A stretch of 64,000 bases of DNA from Abiotrophia defectiva ATCC 49176 (lineage in GTDB: Bacteria; Bacillota; Bacilli; Lactobacillales; Aerococcaceae), in contig NZ_CP146287.1 of assembly GCF_037041345.1 (NCBI RefSeq), forward strand, positions 747,501 to 811,500, given 5' to 3'. Positions 52,572 through 60,970 of the stretch are shown here, piece after piece (position 1 is the stretch's first letter; each line of letters begins with the position of its first letter). The position numbers and the translations under genes were made by a program. Under the pieces are notes generated by a model, which saw only the letters and a list, made by a program, of their open reading frames with translations, was not told where the DNA came from and made no database searches.

Positions 52572-52610
52572 AGCCCCAGCTTTCATTCGAGAGCTGGGGC
52601 TTCTTATTTT
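52572..52610 (+). terminator. Terminator of the adhesin gene
   Basis: Arms agccccagct (52572-52581) / agctggggct (52592-52601) with T-rich tail. Confidence 0.88.
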
Positions 52611-52621
52611 GAAATTTAGGC

Positions 52622-52649
52622 TTGCATTCTGAGAAAAAAGGTGTATAAT
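52622..52649 (+). promoter_or_regulatory. Promoter of the trpL-trpB unit
   Basis: TTGCAT (52622-52627), 16-bp spacer, TATAAT (52644-52649). Gives a leader of about 260 nt before trpB. Confidence 0.75.
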
Positions 52650-52683
52650 GAGAATCGAATGAGAGAGAAGGAGGGCATTCGCC

Positions 52684-52728
52684 ATGACATTTACTGCAAC
52701 TCAAAGTTGGCAAAGCTGGCATAGATAA
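52684..52728 (+). CDS. trpL: Trp leader peptide, 14 aa
   Basis: Coding sequence for MTFTATQSWQSWHR, with strong SD aaggaggg at 52669-52676 and TAA at 52726-52728. Two Trp codons lie at 52708 and 52717, two of 14 residues, far above the usual Trp frequency. It sits just upstream of alternative hairpins and a terminator in the leader of trpB, the hallmark of ribosome-mediated attenuation. Confidence 0.8.
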   Translation: MTFTATQSWQSWHR

Positions 52729-52853
52729 GTTGTGTGTATGTTCTGGAACATAGATGCAACTTTTAGCGTGGTCTAAGATGCATCTATGTTGGCGAATTTG
52801 TTCCCGATCAGGAGATTAAGAGCCGCATAGTCGCTACTATGTGGCTCTTTTTG
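52728..52853 (+). promoter_or_regulatory. Tryptophan attenuator with five mutually exclusive segments
   Basis: Segment 1 (52728-52742) pairs with segment 2 (52747-52761) over 15 positions with one mismatch. Segment 2 (52747-52758) also pairs perfectly over 12 bp with segment 3 (52779-52790). Segment 3 (ctatg..ggc, 52784-52793) can pair with gcc.catag at 52822-52830, the 5' arm of the terminator. The terminator stem is 52818-52830 / 52837-52849 with a T-run. Ribosome at the stop codon would hide segment 1, favour 2:3 and termination; stalling at the first Trp codon leaves 1 free, gives 1:2, frees 3 and disrupts the terminator. Pairings seen; logic inferred. Confidence 0.75.
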
Positions 52854-52914
52854 TATCTTAGCTAGCTTTGACTTTTGATTAGATAGACAAGCAAAATTAG
52901 AGGAGGAATCCCTT

Positions 52915-54126
52915 ATGACACAAGAATTAACACAAACACCAACAGGCTTTTTCGGAGAATTTGGCGGTAGCTATGTCCCACCACTTGTACAAGAAGCCTT
53001 GGACCAATTAGCGGAAGCCTATGACCGCTACAAGGATGACCCAGAGTTTCTGGCTGAATACCACCATTATCTCAAGGACTACTCAGGTCGTGAGACCCCA
53101 CTCTACTATGCGGAGAGCTTGACCCAACATTTGGGCGGGGCTAAGATTTACCTCAAGCGTGAAGACCTCAACCACTTGGGGGCCCACAAACTTAACAACG
53201 TCATCGGCCAAATCCTATTGGCTAAACGCATGGGTAAGAAGAAGGTCATAGCAGAGACCGGCGCTGGTCAACACGGGGTGGCGACTGCTGCTGCTGCGGC
53301 CAAGTTCGGCATGTCTTGTGACATCTACATGGGGGCTCTAGACGTGGAACGTCAGCGCCTCAATGTCTTCCGTATGGAAATGCTGGGGGCCACCGTCCAT
53401 GCCGTGCAAGAAGGGGAGCGAACCCTCAAGGAAGCCGTTGACGCCGCCTTTGGCGCATGGATTCAAGGCATTGAGGACACCTTCTATGTCCTAGGGTCGG
53501 CTGTGGGCCCTCACCCTTATCCTTCCATGGTCAAGGACTTCCAGAAGGTTATTAGCCAAGAAGCTCGCCGTCAGATTCTGGAAAAAGAAGGGCGCCTGCC
53601 TGACATGGTCATTGCCTGTGTGGGGGGTGGCTCCAATGCCATTGGGGCCTTTGCTGAATTCTTACCTGATAGCCAGGTAGCTCTGGTGGGGGTGGAAGCA
53701 GCTGGCCATGGTCTCCAGACCGACCGTCATGCCGCGACCTTGACCCTGGGGACTGTCGGGGTTGTGGATGGCATGAAGACCTATGCCCTTTTCAATGAAG
53801 ATGGCTCAGTCATGCCAGTCTATTCCATCTCGCCAGGGCTGGACTATCCTGGGGTAGGGCCAGAACATGCCTATCTCAAAGATGCAGGCCGGGCTAAATA
53901 TGTGCCAGCAACGGATGCCGAAGCTGTTCAGGCCCTCTTACTCTTAACCCGTCTGGAAGGCATTATTCCAGCTATTGAGAGCTCTCACGCCCTAGCGGAA
54001 GTCATTAAACGTGCCCCTCAGATGTCACCTGATCAAATCATTATCGTCAATGTCTCTGGTCGTGGGGACAAGGACGTGGCAGCCATTGCCGACTACCTGC
54101 AAGCTCACCCAGAACTCAAATTATAA
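52915..54126 (+). CDS. trpB: Tryptophan synthase beta subunit, not clustered with other trp genes
   Basis: 403 aa, SD gaggagg at 52900-52906. PLP enzyme: [10 protein letters not shown] at the N-terminus, PLP lysine in HLGAHKLNN (about Lys90), catalytic Glu in AETGAGQHG, the phosphate loop [10 protein letters not shown] and SGRGDKD. It joins indole and L-serine to L-tryptophan. Standard TrpB1 length. No trpA, trpC, trpD, trpE or trpF is adjacent, so in this window it stands alone and may serve indole salvage. The leader upstream places it under Trp attenuation. Terminator follows directly. Confidence 0.95.
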   Translation: MTQELTQTPTGFFGEFGGSYVPPLVQEALDQLAEAYDRYKDDPEFLAEYHHYLKDYSGRETPLYYAESLTQHLGGAKIYLKREDLNHLGAHKLNNVIGQILLAKRMGKKKVIAETGAGQHGVATAAAAAKFGMSCDIYMGALDVERQRLNVFRMEMLGATVHAVQEGERTLKEAVDAAFGAWIQGIEDTFYVLGSAVGPHPYPSMVKDFQKVISQEARRQILEKEGRLPDMVIACVGGGSNAIGAFAEFLPDSQVALVGVEAAGHGLQTDRHAATLTLGTVGVVDGMKTYALFNEDGSVMPVYSISPGLDYPGVGPEHAYLKDAGRAKYVPATDAEAVQALLLLTRLEGIIPAIESSHALAEVIKRAPQMSPDQIIIVNVSGRGDKDVAAIADYLQAHPELKL

Positions 54127-54129
54127 GCT

Positions 54130-54166
54130 AAAAGAGACAGACCTTCTAAGAGGTCTGTCTCTTTTG
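54130..54166 (+). terminator. Terminator of trpB
   Basis: 15-bp perfect arms 54130-54144 / 54151-54165 with a 6-nt loop. Also faces the end of the minus-strand bce operon. Confidence 0.92.
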
Positions 54167-54177
54167 CTCTAGTGCTA

Positions 54178-54366
54178 TTAAGTTAAGAGGAGATGGGCTA
54201 GGCCAAGCGCTAAGATTCCAGCTGTCATTAGGGCCAATTTGCCTCCTAAGTGGGCCAGCCAGATGTGAAGGCTGAGCTTGACAAAGACTAGCAATCCCAG
54301 GACTAGCGAGAGGAGGCAGAGGGCTAGGAGCTTGATAGCGCGTGGAATTTGAAGTAAGCGGCTCAT
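54178..54366 (-). CDS. Small two-segment membrane protein at the end of the bce operon
   Basis: 62 aa, SD aggagg on the minus strand, 12 bp after bceB. Two hydrophobic segments (about 11-30 and 40-60) separated by a short loop with His; the termini look cytoplasmic (basic N-terminus MSRLLQIPRAIK). Co-transcription with the ABC transporter genes suggests an accessory or stabilising subunit; I do not recognise a family. Confidence 0.6.
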   Translation of the reverse strand: MSRLLQIPRAIKLLALCLLSLVLGLLVFVKLSLHIWLAHLGGKLALMTAGILALGLAHLLLT

Positions 54367-54378
54367 GGCTAGAACCTC

Positions 54379-56424
54379 CTAACTCTTGCTGGAGACAATC
54401 TTCTCGTAGCTGCGTGAAGTAATCAAGAAGACTAGGAAGTAGAAGAGGGTGATGGCCAGGGCGGTGCCAATAGTTGGCAGCAAGATATCTTCTAGGCGCA
54501 TAGCGGAAATTAAGCGCAGGATTAGACTCATCATGTGATAGGCACCCGCCAGGTGGCAGAGGGCCAAGATAATTGGGGCGAAGAAGACCACAGTGATTTG
54601 CTTGCGGATGGTCTTGTGGATGGCTTGCTTGGTCAGACCGACCTTTTGAAGGATTTCAAAGCGATCTGCGTCTTCCAGGCCTTCAGAAATTTGCTTGTAG
54701 TAGATGGTCAAGGCTAGGCCCAGTAGGAAGATAGCGGCTAGGAAGATACCGATGAAGAAGATAGAACCAATCATCTGCATGTAGGAGTCGCGGATTTCCG
54801 CCTTAACCAGGAAGGAAGCATTAACGGGAATGCCTTCATCAACATGCACTGTCTTGAGCACTTCTTCAAGATGCTCGGCAGAAGCTAGTTGTTGGTCGTG
54901 ACTGGCCTGGCTATTGGCATAAACCGTGTAACGACTAATGAAGTTGGTGCCTGCCAGCTTGTCTTGGATGACGGACAGGTCGGAGACAACTAAGAGGGTC
55001 CGGTGATCAACAAAGTTCATCGTGAAGTCTGGTGCCTTAGTCTCCAAGAGGTTAGAGGTCAGGTGTTCTTGAATCTGGAAGCTTTGGCCAGACACTTGGA
55101 TCTCTTGATTCTTGCGGTCGGCCGCGCTAGCTTGATTGTCAAACCAGAGGACTTGGTTGGCTGCCAATTGATAGTTTTGGCCACTTAAGTGATTATAGTC
55201 GGCTAGGCTGATAATATTGAGGGTGGCACTTTCCTTGTCAGGATTATCATGTTTGACCATGCCAGTCTCGCTGTCGACATGAACTTCTTGTCCGGTAAAA
55301 TCATGGCCATGGAATTTACCCATGACCTGGATGTAGTGGGTATGATCCATGTCCGCTAGGTCTAATTGATATTTCTGACCAAATTGACTTAATTGATCTT
55401 CTAGCGCCTTGCTCGCATCCACACTAGGCACTTGATAGGAGTAGTTGAGGCTGAGACTATAGTCAGTAGGATAGAAACGGTTAATGGCAGATTCAGTCCC
55501 CAGGAAGAGGGAAATGCCTGCAGATAAGGTCACCAATGCCATGGTGGAGAGTAGGCAGATAGTGGCCAGCCCGACCCCGTTTTTACGCATACGGAAGATC
55601 AGGTTAGAGGTGGAAATAAAGTTCTCAGGCTTATAGTAGTAGGACTTGCGGCCTTTGAGGAACTTGAGCAAGGTAATGGAGCCTGCCTGGAAGAGCAAGT
55701 AGGTCCCGCCTGTCACTAAGAGGACCGCCAGGAAAAAGACCATGATGGCAGCCAGGGCATTTTCAATGCTTAAGGCCAAGTAGTAGCCATAGCCCATGAG
55801 GCCTAAGCCAATTAAGGCGCTGAGCCAGGTAAAGCGGCCCTTCTTCTCCCCGCGTCGACTTTCACGAACTAACTGGAGAGGCTTGAGACGGAAAATCCGC
55901 CAGCTATTAATGACAATGAGGCTTAAGTAGAGGAGAAGGATTAAAGTCAGGCAGGTCCACAGGTATTGGGGCTGGAACTTGGTATCCAATTCCAGGCTCA
56001 AATCCATAATCCGCTGATAGAGAGCCAGAATAAGGCGGTTGACCAGGACGCCACTGGCAAGCCCAACTAGGGCTGACAGGCCACTGAAGACGGTGATTTC
56101 AATCCACATGAGGGAGAGCAGGTGGCGGCGCTCCAAACCAAGGATGCCGTAGAGCCCGTATTCCTTGGTTCTTTGCTTGAAGACGAAGCCGTTAGCATAC
56201 CAGATAATAGCGGCCCCGGTAATGGCTAGGATAATCATGCCCAGAGCCAGAACGGTCACGATGGAAGGACCTCCCCGCAGGCTAGACAGGCTAGGATTAA
56301 AGGCCAGGGTGATGAAGTTATAGAGGAGGGCTACCGAGGTCACGAAGGCCAAGGCGAAGGGCCCATAGAGACGGTAATTCTTGCGCAGGTTGGCCAGCGC
56401 TAAGGGAAAGAGTACTTTGCTCAT
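54379..56424 (-). CDS. bceB: BceB-type ABC transporter permease
   Basis: 681 aa from ATG 56424 (SD gaggtg); a GTG at 56433 overlapping bceA is less likely. Ten membrane segments in the BceB order: one, then FtsX-type groups, and a large extracytoplasmic domain of roughly 210 residues (about 310-525) between helices 7 and 8, the sensing/peptide-binding part in this family. With BceA it removes cell-wall-active peptides from their lipid targets and signals to BceS. Start is one base after the bceA stop. Confidence 0.93.
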   Translation of the reverse strand: MSKVLFPLALANLRKNYRLYGPFALAFVTSVALLYNFITLAFNPSLSSLRGGPSIVTVLALGMIILAITGAAIIWYANGFVFKQRTKEYGLYGILGLERRHLLSLMWIEITVFSGLSALVGLASGVLVNRLILALYQRIMDLSLELDTKFQPQYLWTCLTLILLLYLSLIVINSWRIFRLKPLQLVRESRRGEKKGRFTWLSALIGLGLMGYGYYLALSIENALAAIMVFFLAVLLVTGGTYLLFQAGSITLLKFLKGRKSYYYKPENFISTSNLIFRMRKNGVGLATICLLSTMALVTLSAGISLFLGTESAINRFYPTDYSLSLNYSYQVPSVDASKALEDQLSQFGQKYQLDLADMDHTHYIQVMGKFHGHDFTGQEVHVDSETGMVKHDNPDKESATLNIISLADYNHLSGQNYQLAANQVLWFDNQASAADRKNQEIQVSGQSFQIQEHLTSNLLETKAPDFTMNFVDHRTLLVVSDLSVIQDKLAGTNFISRYTVYANSQASHDQQLASAEHLEEVLKTVHVDEGIPVNASFLVKAEIRDSYMQMIGSIFFIGIFLAAIFLLGLALTIYYKQISEGLEDADRFEILQKVGLTKQAIHKTIRKQITVVFFAPIILALCHLAGAYHMMSLILRLISAMRLEDILLPTIGTALAITLFYFLVFLITSRSYEKIVSSKS

Positions 56425-56425
56425 C

Positions 56426-57184
56426 TTACTCACCTCGACTTGCCATGGCGGTCAGGGTGTCACTGATTTGTTGGAAGAAGGCGGTGTCGGTCTTGTCCCC
56501 GCGGAAGAGTTGGTGATAGAGAATGCCGTCGCGAATGAAGAGGACCCGCTTAGCCTTGCTGGCAGCCGTCGTTGAGTGGGTGACCATGAGGATGGTTTGG
56601 CCCTGGCGGTTAATGGCTTCGAACTGGTCCAGAATCATGGCCGAGGACTTGGAGTCTAAGGCCCCTGTTGGTTCGTCGGCTAATAAAAGGGAAGGTTGGG
56701 TAATAATGGCCCGACCAATGGCTACCCGTTGTTGTTGCCCGCCTGATAATTCATAGGGGAACTTGTCTAAGAGGTCGCCAATGCCTAGCAGGTTAGCGAC
56801 CGGCTTAACCCGGCTATCCATTTGCTTGGCAGGTTGGTTGGAGAGAACCAGGGGCAGGATCATGTTGTCCTTAACGGATAGGGTGTCTAAGAGGTTGAAG
56901 TCTTGGAAGACGAAGCCCAGCTCATTACGGCGGAAGGCCGCCACATCGGCTTGCTTAATGGTAGTGGTGTCTTGACCGTTGAGATAGACTAGACCCTTGG
57001 TTGGCTGATCTAAAAGGGCCAAGATATTGAGTAGGGTGGTCTTACCAGAACCTGATTCCCCCATAATGGCCACATATTCACCTGCTTCGATAGAAAAGTG
57101 AATATCCTTAAGAGCTTGGACGGCTTGGCCGCCAAATCGTGTATGATATGTTTTTTGTACGTGTTGAACATCTAGTAAAGTCAT
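56426..57184 (-). CDS. bceA: BceA-type ABC transporter ATPase
   Basis: 252 aa from ATG 57184 with SD aaggag 9 nt upstream (a GTG at 57193 abuts that SD). Walker A GESGSGKTT, signature LSGGQQQR, Walker B LLLADEPTGAL, switch His in MVTHST. Energises BceB; family known from bacitracin and lantibiotic resistance. Confidence 0.95.
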   Translation of the reverse strand: MTLLDVQHVQKTYHTRFGGQAVQALKDIHFSIEAGEYVAIMGESGSGKTTLLNILALLDQPTKGLVYLNGQDTTTIKQADVAAFRRNELGFVFQDFNLLDTLSVKDNMILPLVLSNQPAKQMDSRVKPVANLLGIGDLLDKFPYELSGGQQQRVAIGRAIITQPSLLLADEPTGALDSKSSAMILDQFEAINRQGQTILMVTHSTTAASKAKRVLFIRDGILYHQLFRGDKTDTAFFQQISDTLTAMASRGE

Positions 57185-57227
57185 GTCAGTCACTCCTTCT
57201 TGAGTTATTTGATAGTTTCATTATATA

Positions 57228-57274
57228 AAACCGGAAATTGCCTTACCTTAGCTTTGGCTTGCAATTTCCGGTTT
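57228..57274 (-). terminator. 14-bp inverted repeat between bceS and bceA
   Basis: Perfect arms aaaccggaaattgc (57228-57241) / gcaatttccggttt (57261-57274). Lying downstream of bceA's start on the minus strand means it is upstream of bceA and not after bceS in that direction; a -10-like TATAAT on the minus strand follows it (complement of 57221-57226). It may be an attenuating terminator or an operator near the bceA promoter rather than the end of a transcript. Confidence 0.4.
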
Positions 57275-57309
57275 AATCTTACATTATTGTCACTTTGGCA
57301 GTGACTGAC

Positions 57310-58302
57310 TTAATCTTGGGCTAATTGGGCTTGATTCAAGTCCAATTGAATTTGAGTGCCTTGGCCCACTTGGGACTTGAGGGTCAGGCCAATACCTAGA
57401 TTGGCTGCGATGGCCTTGCAGAGGTAGAGGCCCAAGCCAGAGGATTGCTGGGAAACCCGGCCGTTAAAGCCTGTAAAGCCACGCTCGAAGACCCGAGGAA
57501 TGTCCTGGGCTTGGATACCAATGCCTGTGTCGGCAATAGTCAAGATACCCTCTTGGATACTAATCTTAATGGTCCCTTGCGGGGTGTATTTGATAGCGTT
57601 AGACAGGAGTTGCTCCAGAATCAGCTCCAGCCACTTGCGGTCGGTCACATAGACATAGTCTAGACCTTGCAATTCCAGGGTCAGGGGCTTATGGATAAAG
57701 AAACTCGCATATTTTTTGACCACTTGATTAACTAGGTCCTGAATCTTGACCGATTCTATCTGCAAATCTTGGTGGAAGGTATCCATACGCAGATAGTGTA
57801 AGACAAGGTCGACATATTGGCTAATCTTGAAGAGTTCCTGTTGCAGAAGGGGCCGGAGCGGACCTGTTGGATCCAGCTGCTCGACTAGGAGTTGAGCGGC
57901 CGATAGGGGTGTTTTGACCTGGTGGGCCCAGAGGGTGTAGTAATCTAACTGTTCATGGTAGTTGGCTTGATAGGCTTGCTGGGCTTGGAGCAGTTGGTGG
58001 TGAGCTTCTTGCAGGCCCTGCCAGATAGTCTGCTCAGCCAAAGTAGAATTGGAGTCCTTAAGATGGTGCTGGTGATTGGTCAGCTGTAGTTCAACCCGTT
58101 GAGTGTGGCGCCATTCCTTCCAGGCATCTAGGCCTGCAAGGGTCACTTGTAAGACCAGGCTTAGGGTCAAGATATAGAGGGCAAGGTCCTGGTATTGGGC
58201 AAAGGCAAAGGCCGAAATCAGCAGTAGACCGTCTTGCAAGAGGCCGCTAACTAGTAGCCAGCGGCGGTTGCGTAGCCAGGATAAGAAAAAGTTAGGCTTC
58301 AT
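57310..58302 (-). CDS. bceS: BceS-type intramembrane-sensing histidine kinase
   Basis: 330 aa. Two N-terminal membrane helices with almost no external loop (about 14-32 and 38-58), a helical linker, DHp domain with phospho-His in YTLWAHQVKTPLSA (~133), and HATPase domain with N box EQLLSNAIKYTP, ADTGIGI and SGLGLYLC. Because it has no sensor domain it depends on BceAB for stimulus perception, as in the family. Overlaps bceR by 11 bp. Confidence 0.95.
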   Translation of the reverse strand: MKPNFFLSWLRNRRWLLVSGLLQDGLLLISAFAFAQYQDLALYILTLSLVLQVTLAGLDAWKEWRHTQRVELQLTNHQHHLKDSNSTLAEQTIWQGLQEAHHQLLQAQQAYQANYHEQLDYYTLWAHQVKTPLSAAQLLVEQLDPTGPLRPLLQQELFKISQYVDLVLHYLRMDTFHQDLQIESVKIQDLVNQVVKKYASFFIHKPLTLELQGLDYVYVTDRKWLELILEQLLSNAIKYTPQGTIKISIQEGILTIADTGIGIQAQDIPRVFERGFTGFNGRVSQQSSGLGLYLCKAIAANLGIGLTLKSQVGQGTQIQLDLNQAQLAQD

Positions 58303-58978
58303 GAGCAGTCACCAGGCCGTAGCCAATTCCTTTCTTGGTGTGGATGAAGTCCTCCAGGCCCACGCCTTCTAATTTCTTACGGAGACGGGCCATGTTGACA
58401 CTAAGGGTGTTGTCGTCGATGAAGACTTCACTGGACCAGAGTTCCTGCATGAGTTGGTCGCGGCTGACATAGTGGCCAGCTGAGGCGAAGAGGACCCGCA
58501 GAATCTGGAATTCATTCTTAGTTAAATCCACCAAGTTGCCCTGGTAGTGGAGTTGGGTGGTCTTGAGGTTGAGCATGGCCCCGTGATACTCAGAGAATTC
58601 CGTCTCGGCGGTCAGCTCATAGGCTCGGCGCATGAGGCCTTGGATTTTAGCTACTAGGACCATGCTGTCAAAAGGCTTAGTAATATAATCGTCTGCCCCC
58701 ATATTAATGGACATGACGATTTCGGTGGCTTGGTCATGAGAGGACAGGAAGAGGATAGGGACATTGGAGACTTTGCGGATTTCCTGGCACCAGTAGTAGC
58801 CGTTAAAGAGCGGCAGGGTGATGTCCAGAATGACTAACTGGGGTGAGGTTTGCAGATAGAGGTCCAAGACCTTATCAAATTCCTGGACGAGGATGACCTC
58901 ATAGTGCCAGGTGGCCAGGATATTTTGGATGGATTGGGCGATAATAGGGTCGTCTTCGACCAGTAGAATCTTATACAT
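58292..58978 (-). CDS. bceR: BceR-type response regulator
   Basis: 228 aa, SD aaaggaggg. Receiver domain with acidic pair EDD and phospho-Asp in LVILDITLP (~52), then an OmpR/PhoB winged helix (RDQLMQELW, TLSVNMARLRKKLE). Controls the adjacent transporter. First gene of the minus-strand operon bceR-S-A-B-small protein; a TATAAT -10 lies about 20 bp before its SD. Confidence 0.95.
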   Translation of the reverse strand: MYKILLVEDDPIIAQSIQNILATWHYEVILVQEFDKVLDLYLQTSPQLVILDITLPLFNGYYWCQEIRKVSNVPILFLSSHDQATEIVMSINMGADDYITKPFDSMVLVAKIQGLMRRAYELTAETEFSEYHGAMLNLKTTQLHYQGNLVDLTKNEFQILRVLFASAGHYVSRDQLMQELWSSEVFIDDNTLSVNMARLRKKLEGVGLEDFIHTKKGIGYGLVTAHEA

Positions 58979-59089
58979 GGGAGCCCTCCTTTGCTTCTAT
59001 TATAGTGTAGCATAGGTCGACATAAGCGCCAAGTCTCAAGGGGGACAAGGAGAAATTTGCCAAATCCTAAAATAAATAGGCAAAAAGAC

Positions 59090-59118
59090 TTTACTTTTGG
59101 AACTTGTTCCATTATAGT
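59090..59118 (+). promoter_or_regulatory. Promoter of the cold-shock gene
   Basis: TTTACT (59090-59095), 17-bp spacer containing the dyad ggaacttgttcc (59099-59110), TATAGT (59113-59118). A ~95-nt leader, usual for csp genes, precedes the ATG. Confidence 0.6.
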
Positions 59119-59216
59119 ATCAGAGTGGTAGATTAATTAAGAAAATGATTAAGATGCTTTGCTTTCTTCTTGATTATTTGAATGATGTAATCCATAAAAA
59201 AATAAGGAGGAAAGTC

Positions 59217-59417
59217 ATGTTAAACGGTACAGTGAAATTCTTTAACGTCGATAAGGGCTTTGGTTTCATCGCCGGTCAAGACGGGGTCGATGTTTTTGTA
59301 CATTTCTCAAATATCCAAGCAGATGGTTTCAAGACTTTGAATGAAGGCCAAGCGGTCTCCTATGACGTCCAAGAAACATCGCGCGGTTTGCAGGCCATTA
59401 ATGTGGTTGCTATCTAA
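59217..59417 (+). CDS. csp: Cold-shock protein, CspA family
   Basis: 66 aa from ATG 59217 with SD aaggagg; a longer frame upstream lies in the leader. RNP1 KGFGFIAG and RNP2 VFVHFSNI are intact in the OB fold. Single-stranded nucleic-acid chaperone, constitutive or cold-induced. Confidence 0.95.
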   Translation: MLNGTVKFFNVDKGFGFIAGQDGVDVFVHFSNIQADGFKTLNEGQAVSYDVQETSRGLQAINVVAI

Positions 59418-59428
59418 TTGATATAAAA

Positions 59429-59464
59429 AGAAGGCTGGAAGCTAATGAGTTTCCAGCCTTTTGG
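59429..59464 (+). terminator. Terminator of csp, facing crcB
   Basis: Arms aaggctggaa (59431-59440) / ttccagcctt (59451-59460), then TT; A-rich on the left, so it can also serve the minus strand. Confidence 0.85.
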
Positions 59465-59468
59465 TATT

Positions 59469-59825
59469 TTATAGCTTGCCTAAGTAGTAGCCCAGAGCGA
59501 CACAGGCTAAGCCTAGAACTAGGCTGCTAGCCATGTAGAGCAGGGCTTGGGAATAGTGGCCCGCCTGCAGGAGTTTGAGATTCTCCAAGCTGAAGGTGGA
59601 GAAGGTGGTAAAGCCACCGCAGAGACCGGTGATAAGCAACAACTGATCGCCCGGGAACCAGGCTTGACGCCCTAAGCGCGCACTCAACCAGCCTATCAAG
59701 AAACTACCCACTAAGTTGATGGCCCAAGTCTTAAGTGGGAAGCTGCCTTGATAAGGCAAGAGCCCTAGCAAATAGCGCAAGATAGCTCCTAAGGCGCCAC
59801 CGACGCCGACTAATAGAAATTCCAT
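59469..59825 (-). CDS. crcB: Fluoride channel CrcB/Fluc
   Basis: 118 aa, SD aggtgat. Four membrane helices with GGALGAILRY, AINLVGSFLIG and GLCGGFTTFSTF (the phenylalanine/threonine track). Exports fluoride as an antiparallel dimer. Many Firmicutes carry two adjacent crcB genes; only one is here, so it may be homodimeric or paired with a copy elsewhere. I see no fluoride riboswitch upstream. Confidence 0.93.
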   Translation of the reverse strand: MEFLLVGVGGALGAILRYLLGLLPYQGSFPLKTWAINLVGSFLIGWLSARLGRQAWFPGDQLLLITGLCGGFTTFSTFSLENLKLLQAGHYSQALLYMASSLVLGLACVALGYYLGKL

Positions 59826-59876
59826 GTCATCACCTCATGGCTAACAGTATAACAGACTGTCGGACTTGAGGAAAGT

Positions 59877-59907
59877 GTAAAAAAAGACTGGGAGCTAGTC
59901 CCAGTCT
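59877..59907 (-). terminator. Terminator of the secreted two-repeat protein gene
   Basis: Arms agactggga (59885-59893) / tcccagtct (59899-59907); on the minus strand followed by TTTTTTT. Confidence 0.85.
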
Positions 59908-59917
59908 GCTAAAGATC

Positions 59918-60847
59918 TTATGGATTGACCACATATTCTGACATGACATCTTCTTCACCTTGGCCGTAGTTGCCGGCGAAGTTAGGTGTGACTAAGGAGA
60001 TGGTGCCATTCTTGTTGTGGAAGAGGTAGTAGGTATAACCGAATTGACGCTCATTCCCATTGACAATGGCTTGTGGAATGAGGCGGGTGTTGACCTTGAC
60101 CGTCCGGATACCAGAACCATCTGCTGAGTAGACCCGAATTTCTTTGGTTGGGCCGTCGACTACTTGGAAGCGATAGGTGTTTTGCTTACTATCGTTGAGG
60201 TAGTTGAAGGACATGGTGTAGTTGGTGAATTCTAGGCTGTAATCACTTGGTGCATTGACAGCTTGTTTGTGATAGGTCAATGGGCTTAAGTTTTTGGTGT
60301 CCACCCGATAAGGAGCCTGATCAGCAGGCACTGCCTGAACGGTATTGTAGTCAGGTTTTTTGGTGCCAGACTCCAAGTACTCAACATAAGGCGTCGCAGG
60401 ATCTGGTTTTTGAAGGGTATTGGAAGCTAATTTAGGGAAAGCCAGGGAAATGGTCCCAAATTTGTTATAGAAGAGGTAGAACTGGTGACCACGAATGGCT
60501 AGGCCGTTGCTTGGGTCAGTATTAACTGTTACCCGAGTATTGACATAGATGGTCCGAATCCCTTCTTCTGGGTAAGCCGATTGCAGTTGAATGGTTTGGG
60601 TCGGAATTTGTTCGAAACTGACGGAGTATCTTGCAGAGTTAGAAATCAAGGTGCTGTTTGCAGCATCGAGTTGGAAGTTATCAGGGTTTTGTCCTAAATC
60701 TACATTTGGACGTCCATAGGTACGGTTGCCAAGATTCTCTACAGGTACTCCATAGATGTAATCATCTTGGGCGGATGCTTGGCTGAGAGGTAGGGTCAGT
60801 CCTAGCACCAAACCTAAGGCCAAAATAAGCTTAATAAATCGTCGCAT
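59918..60847 (-). CDS. Secreted protein with two internal repeats, unknown function
   Basis: 309 aa, SD aggaggt on the minus strand. Signal peptide MRRFIKLILALGLVLGLTLP to SQASA/QDD, no lipobox. The mature part has two related halves (about 65-155 and 205-300), each with an IRTxxVNTR strand followed by YxLFxNKxGTISL and a PxxAxN turn, suggesting a duplicated beta domain. No sorting signal or known wall-binding motif. Could be a surface or released beta protein. Function unknown. Confidence 0.75.
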   Translation of the reverse strand: MRRFIKLILALGLVLGLTLPLSQASAQDDYIYGVPVENLGNRTYGRPNVDLGQNPDNFQLDAANSTLISNSARYSVSFEQIPTQTIQLQSAYPEEGIRTIYVNTRVTVNTDPSNGLAIRGHQFYLFYNKFGTISLAFPKLASNTLQKPDPATPYVEYLESGTKKPDYNTVQAVPADQAPYRVDTKNLSPLTYHKQAVNAPSDYSLEFTNYTMSFNYLNDSKQNTYRFQVVDGPTKEIRVYSADGSGIRTVKVNTRLIPQAIVNGNERQFGYTYYLFHNKNGTISLVTPNFAGNYGQGEEDVMSEYVVNP

Positions 60848-60970
60848 TCTTATTACCTCCTTAATGCGAATTGAAAACGTATTTACCTTATGTTCCTATT
60901 ATAAATTTCTAGTCAAATAGATTCAAGGGAAAAAAGTTGACTTTTTTGCGTTTTTCTAATGTCTTTTCTA

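Noticed and set aside
52650-52914. T-box riboswitch for trpB
   Set aside because: No AGGGTGGNACCGCG-like T-box or specifier-loop architecture; the Trp-codon leader peptide explains the region better.
59826-59917. Fluoride riboswitch before crcB
   Set aside because: The upstream stretch is short and lacks the conserved GGNGAUGG core and pseudoknot sequence.
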